Below are positions 21,389-32,574 of a stretch of DNA of 64,000 nt, one piece after another. The translations under genes and the position numbers were made by a program. The DNA lies in the NCBI GenBank assembly GCA_029962745.1, contig CM057171.1, forward strand, positions 19,369,034-19,433,033. The letters run 5' to 3'. Under the pieces are notes generated by a model. The model was not told where the DNA came from, did not search any database, and saw only the letters and a program-made list of their open reading frames with translations. Within the stretch, counting starts at the first letter, position 1. The number at the start of each line of letters is the position of its first letter. Source of the DNA: Echinometra lucunter (lineage: Eukaryota > Echinodermata > Echinoidea > Camarodonta > Echinometridae).

Positions 21389-21837
21389 AGGTGTATGAAC
21401 TATAAGACCACCATACTGCTTGAGGGTGCTGTAGCTTATCCTGATTCTTCCAGGACTGGCAAAGTAAGGCTCTATTCAAGAGTTTTTTTTTGGTTTTTTT
21501 TTTTAAGAATATTGCTGGAGTATCAAAATAAAATCTACACGTGACCTCGATTAAGAACCACTCAACGCTAACCTTGCACTCTTCGAAATGACCATGAGCT
21601 CGCTTAAGGTTTTGAAACTGCGACTATTAAAACTTTTAAGTTTCTCAAACTATCGATATGTCTACACGACCTGAAACTGCAAGATAAGGTTACGCAACCA
21701 GTGAACTTTAAGTTACAGGACCGTTGTGTGAACATTACTCATGCACATTAATGTAATGTTTTTTTGTTTGATGTTATAGCCTACAATGTGCGTCAAATGT
21801 CGGTCATGGCCACTCAACTGCTATTACGTGACTGCAT
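21389..21837. other. Unassigned stretch
   Basis: A T-rich tract (21482-21506) and AT-rich sequence, with no gene recognised. Confidence 0.35.
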
Positions 21838-22422
21838 TTAGGAGAATGAAACCCTGGGCAAAATCAGTTTTAAAGAAGAAAAAAAAAGGAGGATAGAGAG
21901 AAGCAATTCTGTAATGTTTAAACCTTATATTTTGTCCAATATTTTTGAAAGTGCAGGTTATCTCCCCTTTAGCTCAAAATATATCATGGGAAAATACGTT
22001 TGGCACAGCATAACGTTGACTTCACAAAGATACAAGCAGCATTATGACATATAATGGAGAAAATATGAAGTTTTGTGTATATTGAGAGTTGTCCTGCTAA
22101 ATGTGCCATTTCGAAGGAACATTGCCAATTTGAGGATGGCCTTGGAAAGTAAATCAAGACTTTTCAAACTTTCATAACTTTCTCATTTTGTAATCTATGT
22201 TCATTGTTCTTTTAAAAAATGGTTTCTTTCTATCCTTTCTTTTCATTAAAATCGATCCCCCCTGGAGAGCGTTTCATGAAGAGTTTTATCGGTGAAAATC
22301 ACCGACAAATGTTATAAGCTGCTGAAAATCCTCGCATCTGATTGGCTGAAAGCAAATTAGTCAGTGAAAATCACCGACAAAACTCTTCATGAAACGCTTC
22401 CCTGGTTTTGGTTCCCTTTAAC
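21838..22422. mobile_element. GTTAAAGGAGAATG foldback family, copy B, interrupted
   Basis: The left end is AGGAGAATGAAACCCTGGGC and the right end, beyond an insertion, GGTTTTGGTTCCCTTTAAC. The centre holds the family phrases AGCTCAAAATATATCATGGG and AATGGAGAAAATATGAAG. The right terminus is split by the element at 22266-22400. Non-coding. Confidence 0.75.
22266..22400. mobile_element. Nested 135-bp inverted-repeat element with CCTGG duplication
   Basis: The ends are AGAGCGTTTCATGAAGAG and the mirrored CTCTTCATGAAACGCTTC, with inner GGTGAAAATCACCGACAAA on both sides. CCTGG lies directly outside each end (22261-22265, 22401-22405), consistent with a 5-bp target duplication. The centre has CCTCGCATCTGATTGGCTG, also present in the element at 32575-32716. 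Confidence 0.8.
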
Positions 22423-22560
22423 ATGTTTAAAGAGGAAACATGAGTTCTGGGAAGGTGAAACTGATTCCTGAGTTTTCAAATCATTTTTGTGCCATTTTGG
22501 AGGAAATTCAAAATGGAAATAACCCTTTAAAAAGATTACTTTAATATGCTAACAAATAGC
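22423..22560. other. Unassigned spacer
   Basis: Short spacer between two elements with nothing recognised. Confidence 0.3.
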
Positions 22561-22690
22561 CTGGGGCCTGTTTCTCGCCATAAGTCTAAGTTCTTGTACA
22601 ACCCATAGGGACATGTTGTAGAATTAACACGCGTTTCAATGGGATGTCCATGAACTTAGACTTACGACGGTTTAGAGAAATAGGCCCCTG
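22561..22690. mobile_element. Small foldback element (130 bp)
   Basis: CTGGGGCCTGTTTCTC at the left is mirrored by GAGAAATAGGCCCCTGAG at the right, with AAGTCTAAGTTC / GAACTTAGACTT just inside. Non-coding, with terminal wording like other CCTGGGGCC elements in the window. Confidence 0.75.
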
Positions 22691-22847
22691 AGCGTGTGGC
22701 CTCAGAATTTGATCGTAGGCCCAAACTTTTTTTCCCTCTTACTTATCAGTCATTTTTAGTTGAATCTTTATCATTGTGATGATTTCATAACCTCAAGGTC
22801 GAAACCATTTTTGCTCTGAGTCAGTTTATTACACATGATCACATGAC
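22691..22847. other. Unassigned spacer
   Basis: Nothing recognised. Confidence 0.3.
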
Positions 22848-23162
22848 CAGGGGGATGTTTCACCAAGACTATTAGATTGACTCAAATAACTCTTAACTAT
22901 GGCAAACCATTCATGCCACTGTTTGCTTTCACCATCGCTCTCTCAAGGGATGAGCAAATCATGGTCACATATTTGCAGAATTTAGTTTTGTTTTTTTTTC
23001 TTCATCAGTGAACTATAAAAAAAAATGGTCAATTCTGCAGATTTGTGACGACGATTTGCAAATCCTTATAGAGATCCATGGTGAAAGAAAACATTGGCAT
23101 GAAAGGCCAGCCACAGCTAAGTGCGATTTTAGTCAATCCTAATCTTTGTGAAACACCCCCAG
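22848..23162. mobile_element. Inverted-repeat element, GGGGGTGTTTCAC ends
   Basis: The left end CAGGGGGATGTTTCACCAAG and the complement of the right end CTGGGGGTGTTTCACAAAGA pair over about 38 bp, including the inner ATTGACT. The interior is non-coding and includes a partial inner mirror (GATTTGCAAAT type phrases). Confidence 0.75.
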
Positions 23163-23690
23163 AACATGTAGTAAAGAGAAGACTGATTTCTAGCATGATA
23201 TAGTAAAAGGAAAATGAATTTGTGAGGATATGATTCAAAAGCGTCATAGAACGGACCTTGTTGTTTCCCAAGTGCTCCCCGGCAGTTCAGTGGTAATCTT
23301 GATGGTTAACCATTGTCGGATCCGCACGAGGAATCGTTGAATGGTGACAGCGTAGTGACAAGTTGAAAGAAAATGAACATATTGCCGCCATCTGGGATTA
23401 TGGGGTACTGTATGAAAAGCAGATTTCAGCACTAAATAAGCATGTGGTTGTACTTTCTGGAATAAATGATAATAATAATAATTATTTTAAAAAACAGCCC
23501 TCTTCTTTACTTGTTGCCGGAACTCGATTAGCTGTATTGTAGCCTTTCCATTGGCCTCCGTCGAGGAGAAATGTTCTTCAAAATTACCCGCTGTATCTGC
23601 AATATTATACATATCTCTCTTCCCCTCTCTCTCTCTCTCTCCCCCCCCCCCCCCTCTCTATCTCTCATTCTGTCTCGGTCTCTCTTAGGC
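23163..23690. other. Unassigned stretch with CT microsatellite
   Basis: A CT repeat with an internal C run occupies about 23622-23690. Two overlapping minus-strand frames (23029-23271, 23244-23432) lack recognised motifs. Confidence 0.4.
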
Positions 23691-23985
23691 CTCAGTCACA
23701 TAAGACTAATAACGATAACGATAACAAAAAAATTTCAAATCGGAAAAAAAACCCTCTGCACTTGAGTGTTTACGGCCGCACGCCGGTAAATATATCCGTT
23801 CATTTTCAGACATTCCCCCAACCCGTACCAAAGATGACATCATAATTGAAAAAATATTCATATAAAATCAATGATACATGATTGGACTCTTTGTTTCATA
23901 TGTGCATAGAGAGGGATAATTACTGGTTTAGATTAGTCCCATGAGAGAGCAGCAGTTGGTCCCAGGTGGATTTTAAGGGGACTTA
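23691..23985. mobile_element. Possible inverted-repeat element
   Basis: GCCTCAGTCACATAAGAC at the left pairs imperfectly with the complement of GGACTTATGAGTGCGGC at the right. The interior is non-coding. The end match is weak, so this is tentative. Confidence 0.3.
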
Positions 23986-25506
23986 TGAGTGCGGCAAAAA
24001 GCCTTACAACCACTGGAGTTTTGACCAAGTTTTGTTGGTCTGAGTTTCAGCCCCTCTACCGAAAAAAATGCTGAAAAACACCCCTTCATATTTTCAGCAA
24101 GTGTTACTAGCAATTTTTCCCCATTATTTTATCAAATTTCATTTTTAACACAGGACCCATGTAAAATATTTACAGGCGTGCGACCTTACGGTGGTGTCTG
24201 TCAGCGTGCGTGCGCATCGGTCCTAATCTGCTGACACAGACCCTAATTGACACTTTATTTCAGCGCATTGCGTCTTGAGAGAAGCCTGATAAAAATATTG
24301 TTGATATACTGAATTACTAAAAGATTATTGAAAAAAAAAATCTACGCGCGCAGTTACACTAGCGCCCCCTCGTCCATTCATTATTGACATATAGGCTCGA
24401 CCGAAAAAATCGGCCCAAATACCGCGCCGACTGGTAAGACTGCATCATTCTTGGAAGGGCAGGGCAATCGCAGTTGGAACTTGTCTGAAGATAGCGGTTG
24501 GTTTTGCGGGATTTTCAACGTAAATTTAAAGAGAAGGAATAATTTTCTATATTTCCTTTTAGCAAGAAAATAAAAACAACAAAGACAGAATATGGAAAGT
24601 ATAACAGTGATATCCATTAATAGAGAGAGAAAGAGAGAAGGAAAAGTCATTGGCGACAAAGTCAGATATGACTGATTGCCAATTAACATAACGTAAGAAG
24701 AAGAAAGAAGAAGGTTGTGTCAGTAGTGTAGTTCCAGGGGCTGCTAGAGTACACGATCCCCATTGAGCTCTTTAATATATATCTTTTTGTTTTCCACATT
24801 TTTTTTGGTAGAAATTTCATTCTAAAAGTATACATCAACATATACGAATCAATTCAAACAAATCAATGTATGTAAAAGTTCTCATTTTGTTTTCAAAACA
24901 TAATTCTGTAAATTTGATATATAAGCCTATTCATTAACTAATGAGTAAAGAAAGGAAAAACAAAATGAAACTCCTTATACAAAAACCTAAATCCGAAATC
25001 AAACACACCACCCCATAAATTTTCCCCTAGAGTTTGTTATTCTCATTTCATCACAAAAATTCAACTTATTCTTCAAAATACAAACCTATTGTGTTCCACT
25101 AAACTAAATACAAACATAGTTCTTTTTCCAGTAAACTCAATTCATGAACAATTCATGCATTTGACTGAAGAACAAACAAAACTGAATAAAGGCAGTTACA
25201 ACAGGCGTTAAAATATCTACCTTTCTCTCCCTCCCCCTCCCAAAAATGATTGAGTTGTCATTATCTATGACACGCACGCACACATAATGTATTTACCTTT
25301 ATCCGATTATCATCATTACATTGATTATGCGGGCCACCACCCCCCCCCCCAAAAAAAAAATATATATATATATCGATGCTTTTTAACAGGAACGGAATTT
25401 TAAGACTTAAAAAAAGGAGGCTTAAAGATCTGTCACAGGTTATGTGATACTTCCACGCGGAGCTTATAGTAACTGCGGGGCCCCCAGGAAGAGTAGTAGG
25501 GTCTGA
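23986..25506. other. Unassigned stretch
   Basis: Mostly AT-rich DNA with a C/A/TA simple tract at 25339-25372. The minus-strand frame 24381-24689 is treated separately. No other gene signal was found. Confidence 0.35.
24381..24689 (-). CDS. Uncertain open frame with a hydrophobic N-terminal part
   Basis: 102 codons. The first half includes a stretch rich in Leu, Ile, Phe and Cys that could be a membrane segment (about residues 18-46); the second half is more mixed (QPLSSDKFQLRLPCPSKNDA). No homology recognised. Its length is within chance expectation. No splice sites or promoter are evident. Listed only because the second half has protein-like composition. Confidence 0.12.
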   Translation of the reverse strand: MLIGNQSYLTLSPMTFPSLFLSLLMDITVILSIFCLCCFYFLAKRKYRKLFLLFKFTLKIPQNQPLSSDKFQLRLPCPSKNDAVLPVGAVFGPIFSVEPICQ

Positions 25507-25794
25507 TTAATTATACGGAAGTAGACTACGAAACTTTTCTTGGGTAGGCTTTTCTTGTGACATGCGGGCACTGAAACACTGCGCATCCCTGGATCCATTC
25601 ATACCTTTGGGGTGGCGACAAGCCGTGAAGTACATTCTATCCGCTTGGAGGCAACAGAACCCCTTTTCGTCGTTTGTATAAAGTCCTTCAGTCAGTTCAT
25701 GGAGCTGACATTGTAACTCCATGGTCAGTTGATTTGGATGAAGGATCGAGAAGCAGCGAAAAAAAATGAACACTTGTTTGTTCGTGCCAAACAT
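25507..25794 (-). CDS. Uncertain open frame, protein-like composition
   Basis: 95 codons with balanced composition (ELQCQLHELTEGLYTNDEKG, CRHPKGMNGSRDAQCF), several cysteines, and no low-complexity sequence. I recognise no family. It lies upstream of and divergent from the candidate first exon at 26818, so it could be an exon of a divergent gene, or chance. No donor or acceptor site decides its limits. Confidence 0.18.
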   Translation of the reverse strand: MFGTNKQVFIFFRCFSILHPNQLTMELQCQLHELTEGLYTNDEKGFCCLQADRMYFTACRHPKGMNGSRDAQCFSARMSQEKPTQEKFRSLLPYN

Positions 25795-25839
25795 TACACT
25801 TTATAGCACTGCATACACCTGCAGGTAATGGAATTTATG

Positions 25840-26817
25840 AAACATCCCGCGCGGTTCGCACGAGACTCCAATTCTCACTGGTAGCAAGCCGACTCCTCGG
25901 GGTGATTGCGTCTCATAGCGCCGCTAAGAAATCTTCGTCTACCATGTCTACGTGTTCCTCTCGCAATAACATGACGAGGTAAATAGTTGTGTCGCAAACG
26001 AAGTACATCTTTATCTCTTTCATTACTGTCTGTATGACGAAATCTGTTGAGTAAGACTGTTTAACGTGATGGGCTTATGTATTTCTTTTCGTGTGTCACC
26101 ACCACATTATTTTCATAATCCTACCACAAGTCCGTCAACACAGTGAAACGAGCAACGAGGTTCGCGCAAGTCTTTCTTTATAAAACTGACTCTTCTGCTG
26201 TTTGGGACTTCACTTTTCATACTCACAACCAAGAGGCCCCTTGTGATGCTACCGCTTTGTAAACAGAACTACAGAGGTTTCTTCTTTCGAAGTCTGTATT
26301 TAATGATTTTGTGATTTTGAAATATCGACCTGCGTGGATGGATTTTACACCTTAAAAGGTATTCGCCGAACGCGCCATTTCTCCGACAAGTTTTTAAAAA
26401 AATATTTTGTGTTGATTCCTGTCAGATCGAGATCCAGGGAAATCGTCCTCTGCCAAGAAGGAAATTATAGATCATAGTCACAAGAAGCCACCCAGAACTC
26501 AGAAGGACCATTTCTTGCTCATGACGACGACCCTAACTTCCTGTTGGCAAATGAGTTGCTGGAGTTGGAGCGCATGTTTTAAATTTCGATCGAGTTCTTC
26601 GGTTTGGGTGTAAGGCATCGTCGATCTTACCTGCTAACCCGTAAAGTTTAAGGGGGCCAGGTTTTAAATTCCATAATTTTCTGAGGATAAGCCACAAGAC
26701 ATCTAATCTATCTTTACCTCAAGCTCAAACCCTTAAGGCTTTACAAATTGCTGGAGTTGGAGCCAAATTTTAACATCTCGATAATCCTCTCTTTTTCTGT
26801 TGGGACAAAAAGAAAAA
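25840..26817 (+). promoter_or_regulatory. Likely promoter and 5' UTR of the 26818 exon
   Basis: This is a mixed-composition, CpG-containing segment free of recognised transposable elements, unlike its surroundings. TATAAAA at 26179-26185 would place a transcription start near 26210 and give a 5' UTR of about 600 bases with several upstream ATGs. That is long, so a nearer unmarked start is equally possible. TTGCTGGAGTTGGAGC occurs exactly twice (26556-26571 and 26748-26763), 192 bp apart. Confidence 0.35.
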
Positions 26818-26896
26818 ATGGCGACGTCAGTGGTATCCGTGGTCGTGCTCCTGTTCCTTGTCGCATGTCATATCGAGATAGTCTTGTCGACAGGAT
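26818..26896 (+). CDS. Candidate first coding exon encoding a signal peptide
   Basis: ATG at 26818 is preceded by an A-rich context (AAAAAATGG). It opens MATSVVSVVVLLFLVACH, a short polar N-terminus and a hydrophobic core followed by small and polar residues ending LSTG, the layout of a secretory signal peptide with likely cleavage near residues 17-25. The frame reaches a strong donor, GGAT/GTAAGT (26897-26902), leaving one base of the next codon: a phase-1 intron, the phase most often found after signal-peptide exons in animal extracellular-protein genes. The next exon is not identified. The intron contains a reverse-oriented LINE (26980-28398). The product is unknown; a secreted or membrane protein is inferred from this exon alone. 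Confidence 0.5.
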
Positions 26897-26979
26897 GTAA
26901 GTCATGATAATATTTGCTATCATTTTGTAATATTGTTAGTACATGTGTCAGTAGTAATAATATTACTATACTGCTATCA

Positions 26980-27355
26980 TTTGATTTGATTTGATTTGAT
27001 TTGATATATTTGTTTTCTTCTGCATCGATATATGTACATTTTTTTTTCGGATAACATACATAAAATAAAATACAAAAGAATTTTTACAATGAATCATAAC
27101 ACAAAGTATTTGTAATAATCATTTACAAAACAAATGATAAATTGTCAATTCTTTTTTTTTTTGTAATTCAGTTAAACATAAGATTTAATTAAAAATAAGA
27201 TCATTTGCAGAAGAAGGACTGCCATTATAAGCAATGTGCTTGAAAATATGGCAGCCCCAAATATGAAATAGATAACCATATCAAATAAGCAGAATGGAAA
27301 AATAACTAAATCCTGTATTAAGAGGATAATGACGATGATGATGAAATGATGAAAT

Positions 27356-27392
<37 letters not shown>

Positions 27393-28398
27393 GATGACGA
27401 TGCTGATCATGATATCGGTAATGACTAAAATGGTAGAAAGGATGATACAGTGAAAAAGACTGAGGAGCTAACACAGAAATTTTACCGTGAATATTCTGAT
27501 AGCAACATGGTCTTAACTTTCGCTTTAAATGAGTAAAGTGAACAAGAGGATTTGATATATTCTGGGAGAGGATTCCATAGGTCTGGGCCATGGTGTCTTA
27601 CGGATCTATGGGCAATAAGTAACTTAGGGTTAACTACATGAAGATTAGAGGAATTTCGAGTAGGGTAGGGGTGAATAGTGTTATTCAAAGTATAAAAGTT
27701 TTGAAATGAAAGAGGGAGCATGTCATTCAAATACTTAAATATAAACAACAGACTTTGTAATGAATAAATGTCGAATACGGTTAGAGTTTTCAGTTGGTAA
27801 AATATTGGTCTTGTGTGAGATAAATATTGTGAACCGGTACAAATGCGAAGGGCTTTCTTTTCCAATAAGTGAATGGAGTTGAGTTTTGTTTTGTTGCTGC
27901 TGGCCCATACTAAGTTGCAATATGTTATATACGGTAATATCAATGAATTATAGAGCATGATGAGCGTTTTGAAAGGGATATATTTCTTTATTTTATAAAG
28001 TATACCAACATTCCTAGAGATTGAGGTAGTTATGTAACGTATATGTTCATTCCAATTTAAATTTTCATCGATAATGTCACCCCAAAATTTTGTTTGTCGT
28101 TTTCTTTCGAGGGGTACATTATCCATAAGTATGTCGTAAGGAAAGTCATTGGCATGAGAGTTTACGTGCTTGAAATACATGAAATTTGTTTTATCAATAT
28201 TAAGGGACAATTTATTGCATTTAAACCACAAAGACAATTTTGGTAACTCATTATTCAGTGTATTTACTAAGGTATTTAAATCATGATGTGAACAGAAGAT
28301 GTTGGTGTCATCTGCAAATAATATGAATGATAAGAGAGGCGTTGTATTGGTCAAATCATTGATATATAATAGAAATAGTAACGGGCCTAATATTGATT
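26980..28398 (-). mobile_element. 5'-truncated LINE insertion
   Basis: A minus-strand non-LTR retrotransposon about 1.42 kb long. Its retained 5' edge begins inside the reverse transcriptase domain at SILGPLLFLLYINDL. It continues through the coding region, then a 3' UTR containing a TCA/TGA microsatellite (27337-27403), and ends in a pentamer tail (ATCAA)n at 26980-27005. The 5' truncation and short-repeat tail are hallmarks of target-primed reverse transcription. It sits in the first intron of the candidate gene at 26818, in the opposite orientation. Clade: CR1/L2/Jockey-like by motif wording, not resolved further. Confidence 0.85.
27482..28395 (-). pseudogene. LINE ORF2 fragment: reverse transcriptase C-terminal half
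   Basis: About 300 codons are open. From the N-terminal edge: GPLLFLLYINDL (reverse transcriptase motif B region), then LFADDTNIF containing the catalytic Asp pair (motif C), LSLWFKCNKLSLNIDKTNFM (motif D), DENLNWNEHI (motif E/thumb), and the post-RT region ending HHGPDLWNPLPEYIKSS...FKAKVK. The fingers and endonuclease are missing, so it is non-functional. The thumb region reads TKFWGDIID where FLGV(x)ID is usual. Its open length suggests a relatively recent insertion. A conventional ATG is absent because the start was lost with the truncation. Confidence 0.88.
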
Positions 28399-29810
28399 AA
28401 TGTTATCATGATTGAGATTGCTTTATTAGCTTCATTAGCATTGATATCTTTATAGCAATTTTATCATTATTATCATTATTATTTTATTGTTATTATTATT
28501 ACTATCATTATTATTTTATTGTTATTATAATTATTATTATTATCATTTAATATTATTATTCTCGTTATTAGTATCTTATTATTATTATTACCCTTATTTT
28601 TATTAATGTGAATATCATTATGTTTATTATTTCAATTGAAAAATCAAAACAAACAGAAAAAAAGAAAAGCAAATAATACAGTACACAAAAGCGAAAATAA
28701 TGTTATTTGAACTTGAAAGGTTCAGTTGGCAGGAAAGGGGCAGGCAGAACAAATCACAATTCACGAAATAATTCCCGAGTTAAGCTTCATGTATATTGGT
28801 TCGATTGATAAATCACGTTATCTATTTTATTTCATTTCAGTTATTTTTAAATAACATTTATTACCTCAGTTTCGTCACACACCATGTGAGGCTTGTTTAC
28901 GTATGACTATTGGGCAGTAAACCGCTTCGAAAAACCGCAGGGTGTAGGCCTACGTAACTACACTTCCCCCTTTATTTCATTTTTTGAAAATCTTACATCA
29001 CACATGTATGATGTAAGTGACTATGCGTAAAACACCTTCATAGTCACTTCCCATTCATTTAGTAGTATAAAACACACACACCCACCCACGCACACACAGT
29101 TATGGAAAATAAAAATGAAAATGAAGTGCCAGTTCAATAATAAAAAAGACGGTCTGCCGCTGTTTTACGACGCGGTAAATGTGTGAAGTTGTGAACCAAC
29201 TTTTAGTAGAATCTATTTGTTTTTTATTTTAAATGATTTTTTTTTGCATTTGTTTCAGTGGGGAACAAGTTAATTCCAAATTTCCGTAAATTTTAAAGAA
29301 ATTACATTCAGGTTGCAAAAGACACTGTTTCAGCCAACATAATTGCAACTTGAAAAATGTGCAACCTGTAAAGTTGAAATGAAGGTGAGTGATCAAAATG
29401 TAAAATTGTGTTAGATTTTAAGTTTAAGGATATTCTACGACTCTTCTCTTCTCTTGTACATGTAGTTCATTGATACGATTGAAATGTGAAAACGTGTGCA
29501 CAATCACGAGACTGAACATTGAAATATCATGTTGCCTAGACTTAAGTTCTTTAACCTTAACCTGTATGCCATTTATGTAGACCAACAGCTATGAAGAATG
29601 TCATCTTCTTACCCGGTCAGTGAATTTTGTTTTCTGTAAATGTAAGTATTCCATTGCCACAATCTCACTTCTGACATGTTCTGTAAGACTAACGTCGATA
29701 TGATGTCTAACCTAACCTACGATATCAGATTTTTTTCAACAAATTCAAACTGTTATTTAAATGATATTCCTTGAGAATCCACATAAACTGTATAAATGTT
29801 AAGAGCCATT
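28399..29810. other. Intron-like AT-rich stretch with ATT microsatellite
   Basis: An imperfect TTA/ATT/ATC microsatellite fills about 28465-28630. A CA-rich patch lies near 29073-29098. A splice-acceptor-like T tract with TTTGTTTCAG ends at 29260, but the sequence after it stops after a few codons in the phase required by the exon at 26818, so no exon is called. Confidence 0.4.
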
Positions 29811-30114
29811 CACTCTTAGAAGAAAAATTGTGCTGGTTAGAACCTTTGTCCCACATTTTGGAATCTTTGAAGGTTCTTCAAAGAACCCTTTAACAGCCTA
29901 TGAAGGTTATATAAAGGGTTTGAAGTTTCCAGAACCATTATCGGATTGTACAAGCATGAACCTTTTGGGGTTCTTGAAAATATGAAGAACCTTTTACAGA
30001 ACCCCTTTTCTAGCGGTTCGAAATACGGAACAAAAAAAAAAGCAACAACAACAACACACACACACACAAAAGGAGGGGGGGGGGGGTTCTAACCGGTACA
30101 TTTTTTTTATAGTG
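29811..30114. mobile_element. Inverted-repeat element of the GGTTCTTCAAAGAACC family
   Basis: The ends are CACTCTTAGAAGAAAAATTG and, on the complement, CACTATAAAAAAAATGTACC, both followed inward by GGTTAGAACC. The interior is a chain of short palindromes such as AAGGTTCTTCAAAGAACCCTTT and TTTTGGGGTTCTT. CA repeats and a G run near 30075 disturb the right side. A second copy is at 40564-41300. Confidence 0.75.
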
Positions 30115-30929
30115 TTGTATTAATAGCTCAGCTTCGGGGGGGGGGGGCACGAGGGAATATACACCTTCCCCATCGCTTGGCGATAAAAGATGGGACACTG
30201 ACGGATGAAAGAGGAGCAGAAAGTCGAAACAAGACGGCAGAAGCCCTTTCCAAGTTCGCGTGCTTTTTTACCGATCAGTGGCATTTGTGTTTTCAGCTAT
30301 TAAGAGTGGTGTACCCCCCCCCCCCTCCCCATTTTTTTGTGGAGAGCCTCTCAAGGACTGGACTTATTCTAGGGCACCAAGTGTGCTATTTGCATAATGG
30401 TGTTATTAATCATCGTGGCGCCAGATGTGGGAACGTGCTTCTATTTGTTAATCTTGTCTCTCTTTTTTGTAGTCTAACTAAAACCAACCAAATACTTGTC
30501 CTCAGTTTATATACGCTGCCTATTTTGTAATTTTTTGTCTCATACCTTCTAGTATCATAAGTATGAAAGTATGCATCATCTTCATTGTTTAGTTGTCTGC
30601 GGAATGTGGGCAAAAAGAAACTGTGTGAATACATGAACTTCGGTTTAGCCTAAGGTATTCATATTTCACAATTTTAGCCGACAATGTAAATTGATAGAAA
30701 ACCCTTACACTAACTATCCTGAACCTGTCTCGACGAGTGGCAAAAGGAAATGGTTAACAGATATTAGCATCACTTTCGTCATGAACACAATTATACATGT
30801 ACAATGAAACTGGAATGCTTTTATTCGATGACTACATGGACTATGGGTGCGTTTATAGCTTCACATTGCAACCCAGAATTAGCGTTTTGATAGTTATTTA
30901 TCTTCAGACGACTCCGATTTTTTTTGGTT
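30115..30929. other. Unassigned stretch with G and C runs
   Basis: G tract at about 30137-30147 and C tract at about 30315-30326. A 117-codon plus frame (30177-30530) spans the C tract as poly-Pro and is not convincing. Confidence 0.35.
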
Positions 30930-31400
30930 TTTTTTTTTTTGGGGGGGGGGGGTTAAAATATGGTTTGAAAATGTAGGTAAGAAATAACAATCATTACAGC
31001 AATCCAACTGTTACATCATCCTTTTCCATGCATAATGAGGAGAGGATTCCATCATTTCAATTTGCTTACAAGGGCCACAAAACGTTTTTTTAGGGGGGGG
31101 GGGGGGGGAGGCTGACAGCCTGATAGCCAAACAAGCGAAGTCCATTGGCTGTAGGGCCCCTGGCAGGGATTCAGGGGGTGGAGCCCCCGAAGCCCTTGGG
31201 GTTTTATGGTTTTGCAGGCCTATGAAATGAGCAGTTTATGAAATGAGCAAATATACAATTAGATATGTTTTTACAATCATTTTTTTAAAATCCGAAATGG
31301 TGTGTGTGTGGGGGGGGGGAGGGGGGGGGGGAGGGGGGGGGGGGGGAGGGGGGGGGGAGGGGCTGCAGCCCTTAGCCCCCTCCTTCCGGGGCACCTGGGT
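30930..31400. repeat. G-rich repeat region with interrupted poly-G
   Basis: G runs near 30941 and 31093-31106 precede a very G-rich tract at 31310-31362 (runs of 10 or more G separated by single A). The wording GGATTCAGGGGGTGGAGCCC and CCCCCTCCTTCCGGGGCACC suggests remnants of G-rich DNA transposon ends. The tract has strong G-quadruplex potential on the plus strand. Confidence 0.6.
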
Positions 31401-32574
31401 TATATAGTATCAACTTTTGGAGACTCGAATGATTTCGACTATCATTGAATTTGGAAGGCGATGCAATCCAAAGTGCAGTTTTACATGGCGGAAAAAAGCT
31501 ATGCTTAGAGTGCAACGGCATTTCAAAACTTCCTTTGTTTCAAAGCTTCATTTTCAGCTTTGCGATTAGGATGTTTAAATACACCCTCAGGAGAAAGGGA
31601 GACGATTCTAAACCACTTCATGTTTGAAACTAAATTCACAAAAGAGGGGCAATTCGAAATACTGTCACATAGGGTACATCAATAAAGCACCTGCAAAACA
31701 TGCACGTAGAAATACCACAGACATACACACCTCAAAGATCACCCAACACCGACAACAGACAGAATTTACATATCTAGACCAGGAATGAGTCGTAGAGGAG
31801 TCTGACTGGCCATGCTATAGCGGTTGCACAGGCGGACAATGTGATGCCCTTGACTGTCCTTGTCACTCCTGACGATGTATTATCATAACGTGAATGTTCG
31901 ATTTTACAGATTTGGGATGGAAAATGGATAACAGACCAGGGACTTCGCATAACATTTTGAATCGTTTTATATAGAGCGGGAAATGTTAAACCAAATTTTG
32001 CAGCAACAGCAAGTTTGTCAAAAAATCAAGATAAAATGGGGTATGGCTTTCGCTTTCAAAAATCTTGACAGAGTACAACCTAATTTCCAAGAAGAAAATG
32101 AAAGCTAAGAACTATACAACGCTTTGACAAATTTGCCAACAAAAAAGGAGAAAAAAAATCTAAAGTGCACAGTTTTGAGACAATTTTTCACAAAACCTCG
32201 TCCAATAGTAATGACACAGAGCACACACGTTTTGTGGCGCTGGGTATGTTCAAATGTTAAAAGCGCTTACAAACACGATAAGAACCGAAAGTTTGCGAAC
32301 GGCTAAGCAAATTTTCCTCAAGAAAGCGGAACAAAAAGAAAAAAAAAGAATTCAAATGCGCAAGAATGAGCCAAAAAATTACAAGACCCAGTCGACAGTA
32401 ATACTTAAATGCAGTGGCTTACTTTATGTAAATAGAGCACACCTTTTTTTTTCTTAATCCTATCACATTCCCGCCCATCCCTTTTCTTTTGATACCTCGC
32501 CCCCCAGAAAAAAGGTGTATAGATTTGGCGGCGAGGATATAAAATCTTGTCGACATTAATATTCAAAGTTTATC
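31401..32574. other. Unassigned stretch
   Basis: No gene recognised. Short frames at 31445-31627, 32124-32306 and 32254-32457 are Lys/Asn-rich and look like chance. GGCGAGGATATAAAATCTTGTCGAC near 32530 is echoed at 33366. Confidence 0.35.

Noticed and set aside
29240..29300. Acceptor TTTGTTTCAG as the second exon of the signal-peptide gene
   Set aside because: In the required phase the frame stops after about a dozen codons with no polyadenylation signal nearby.
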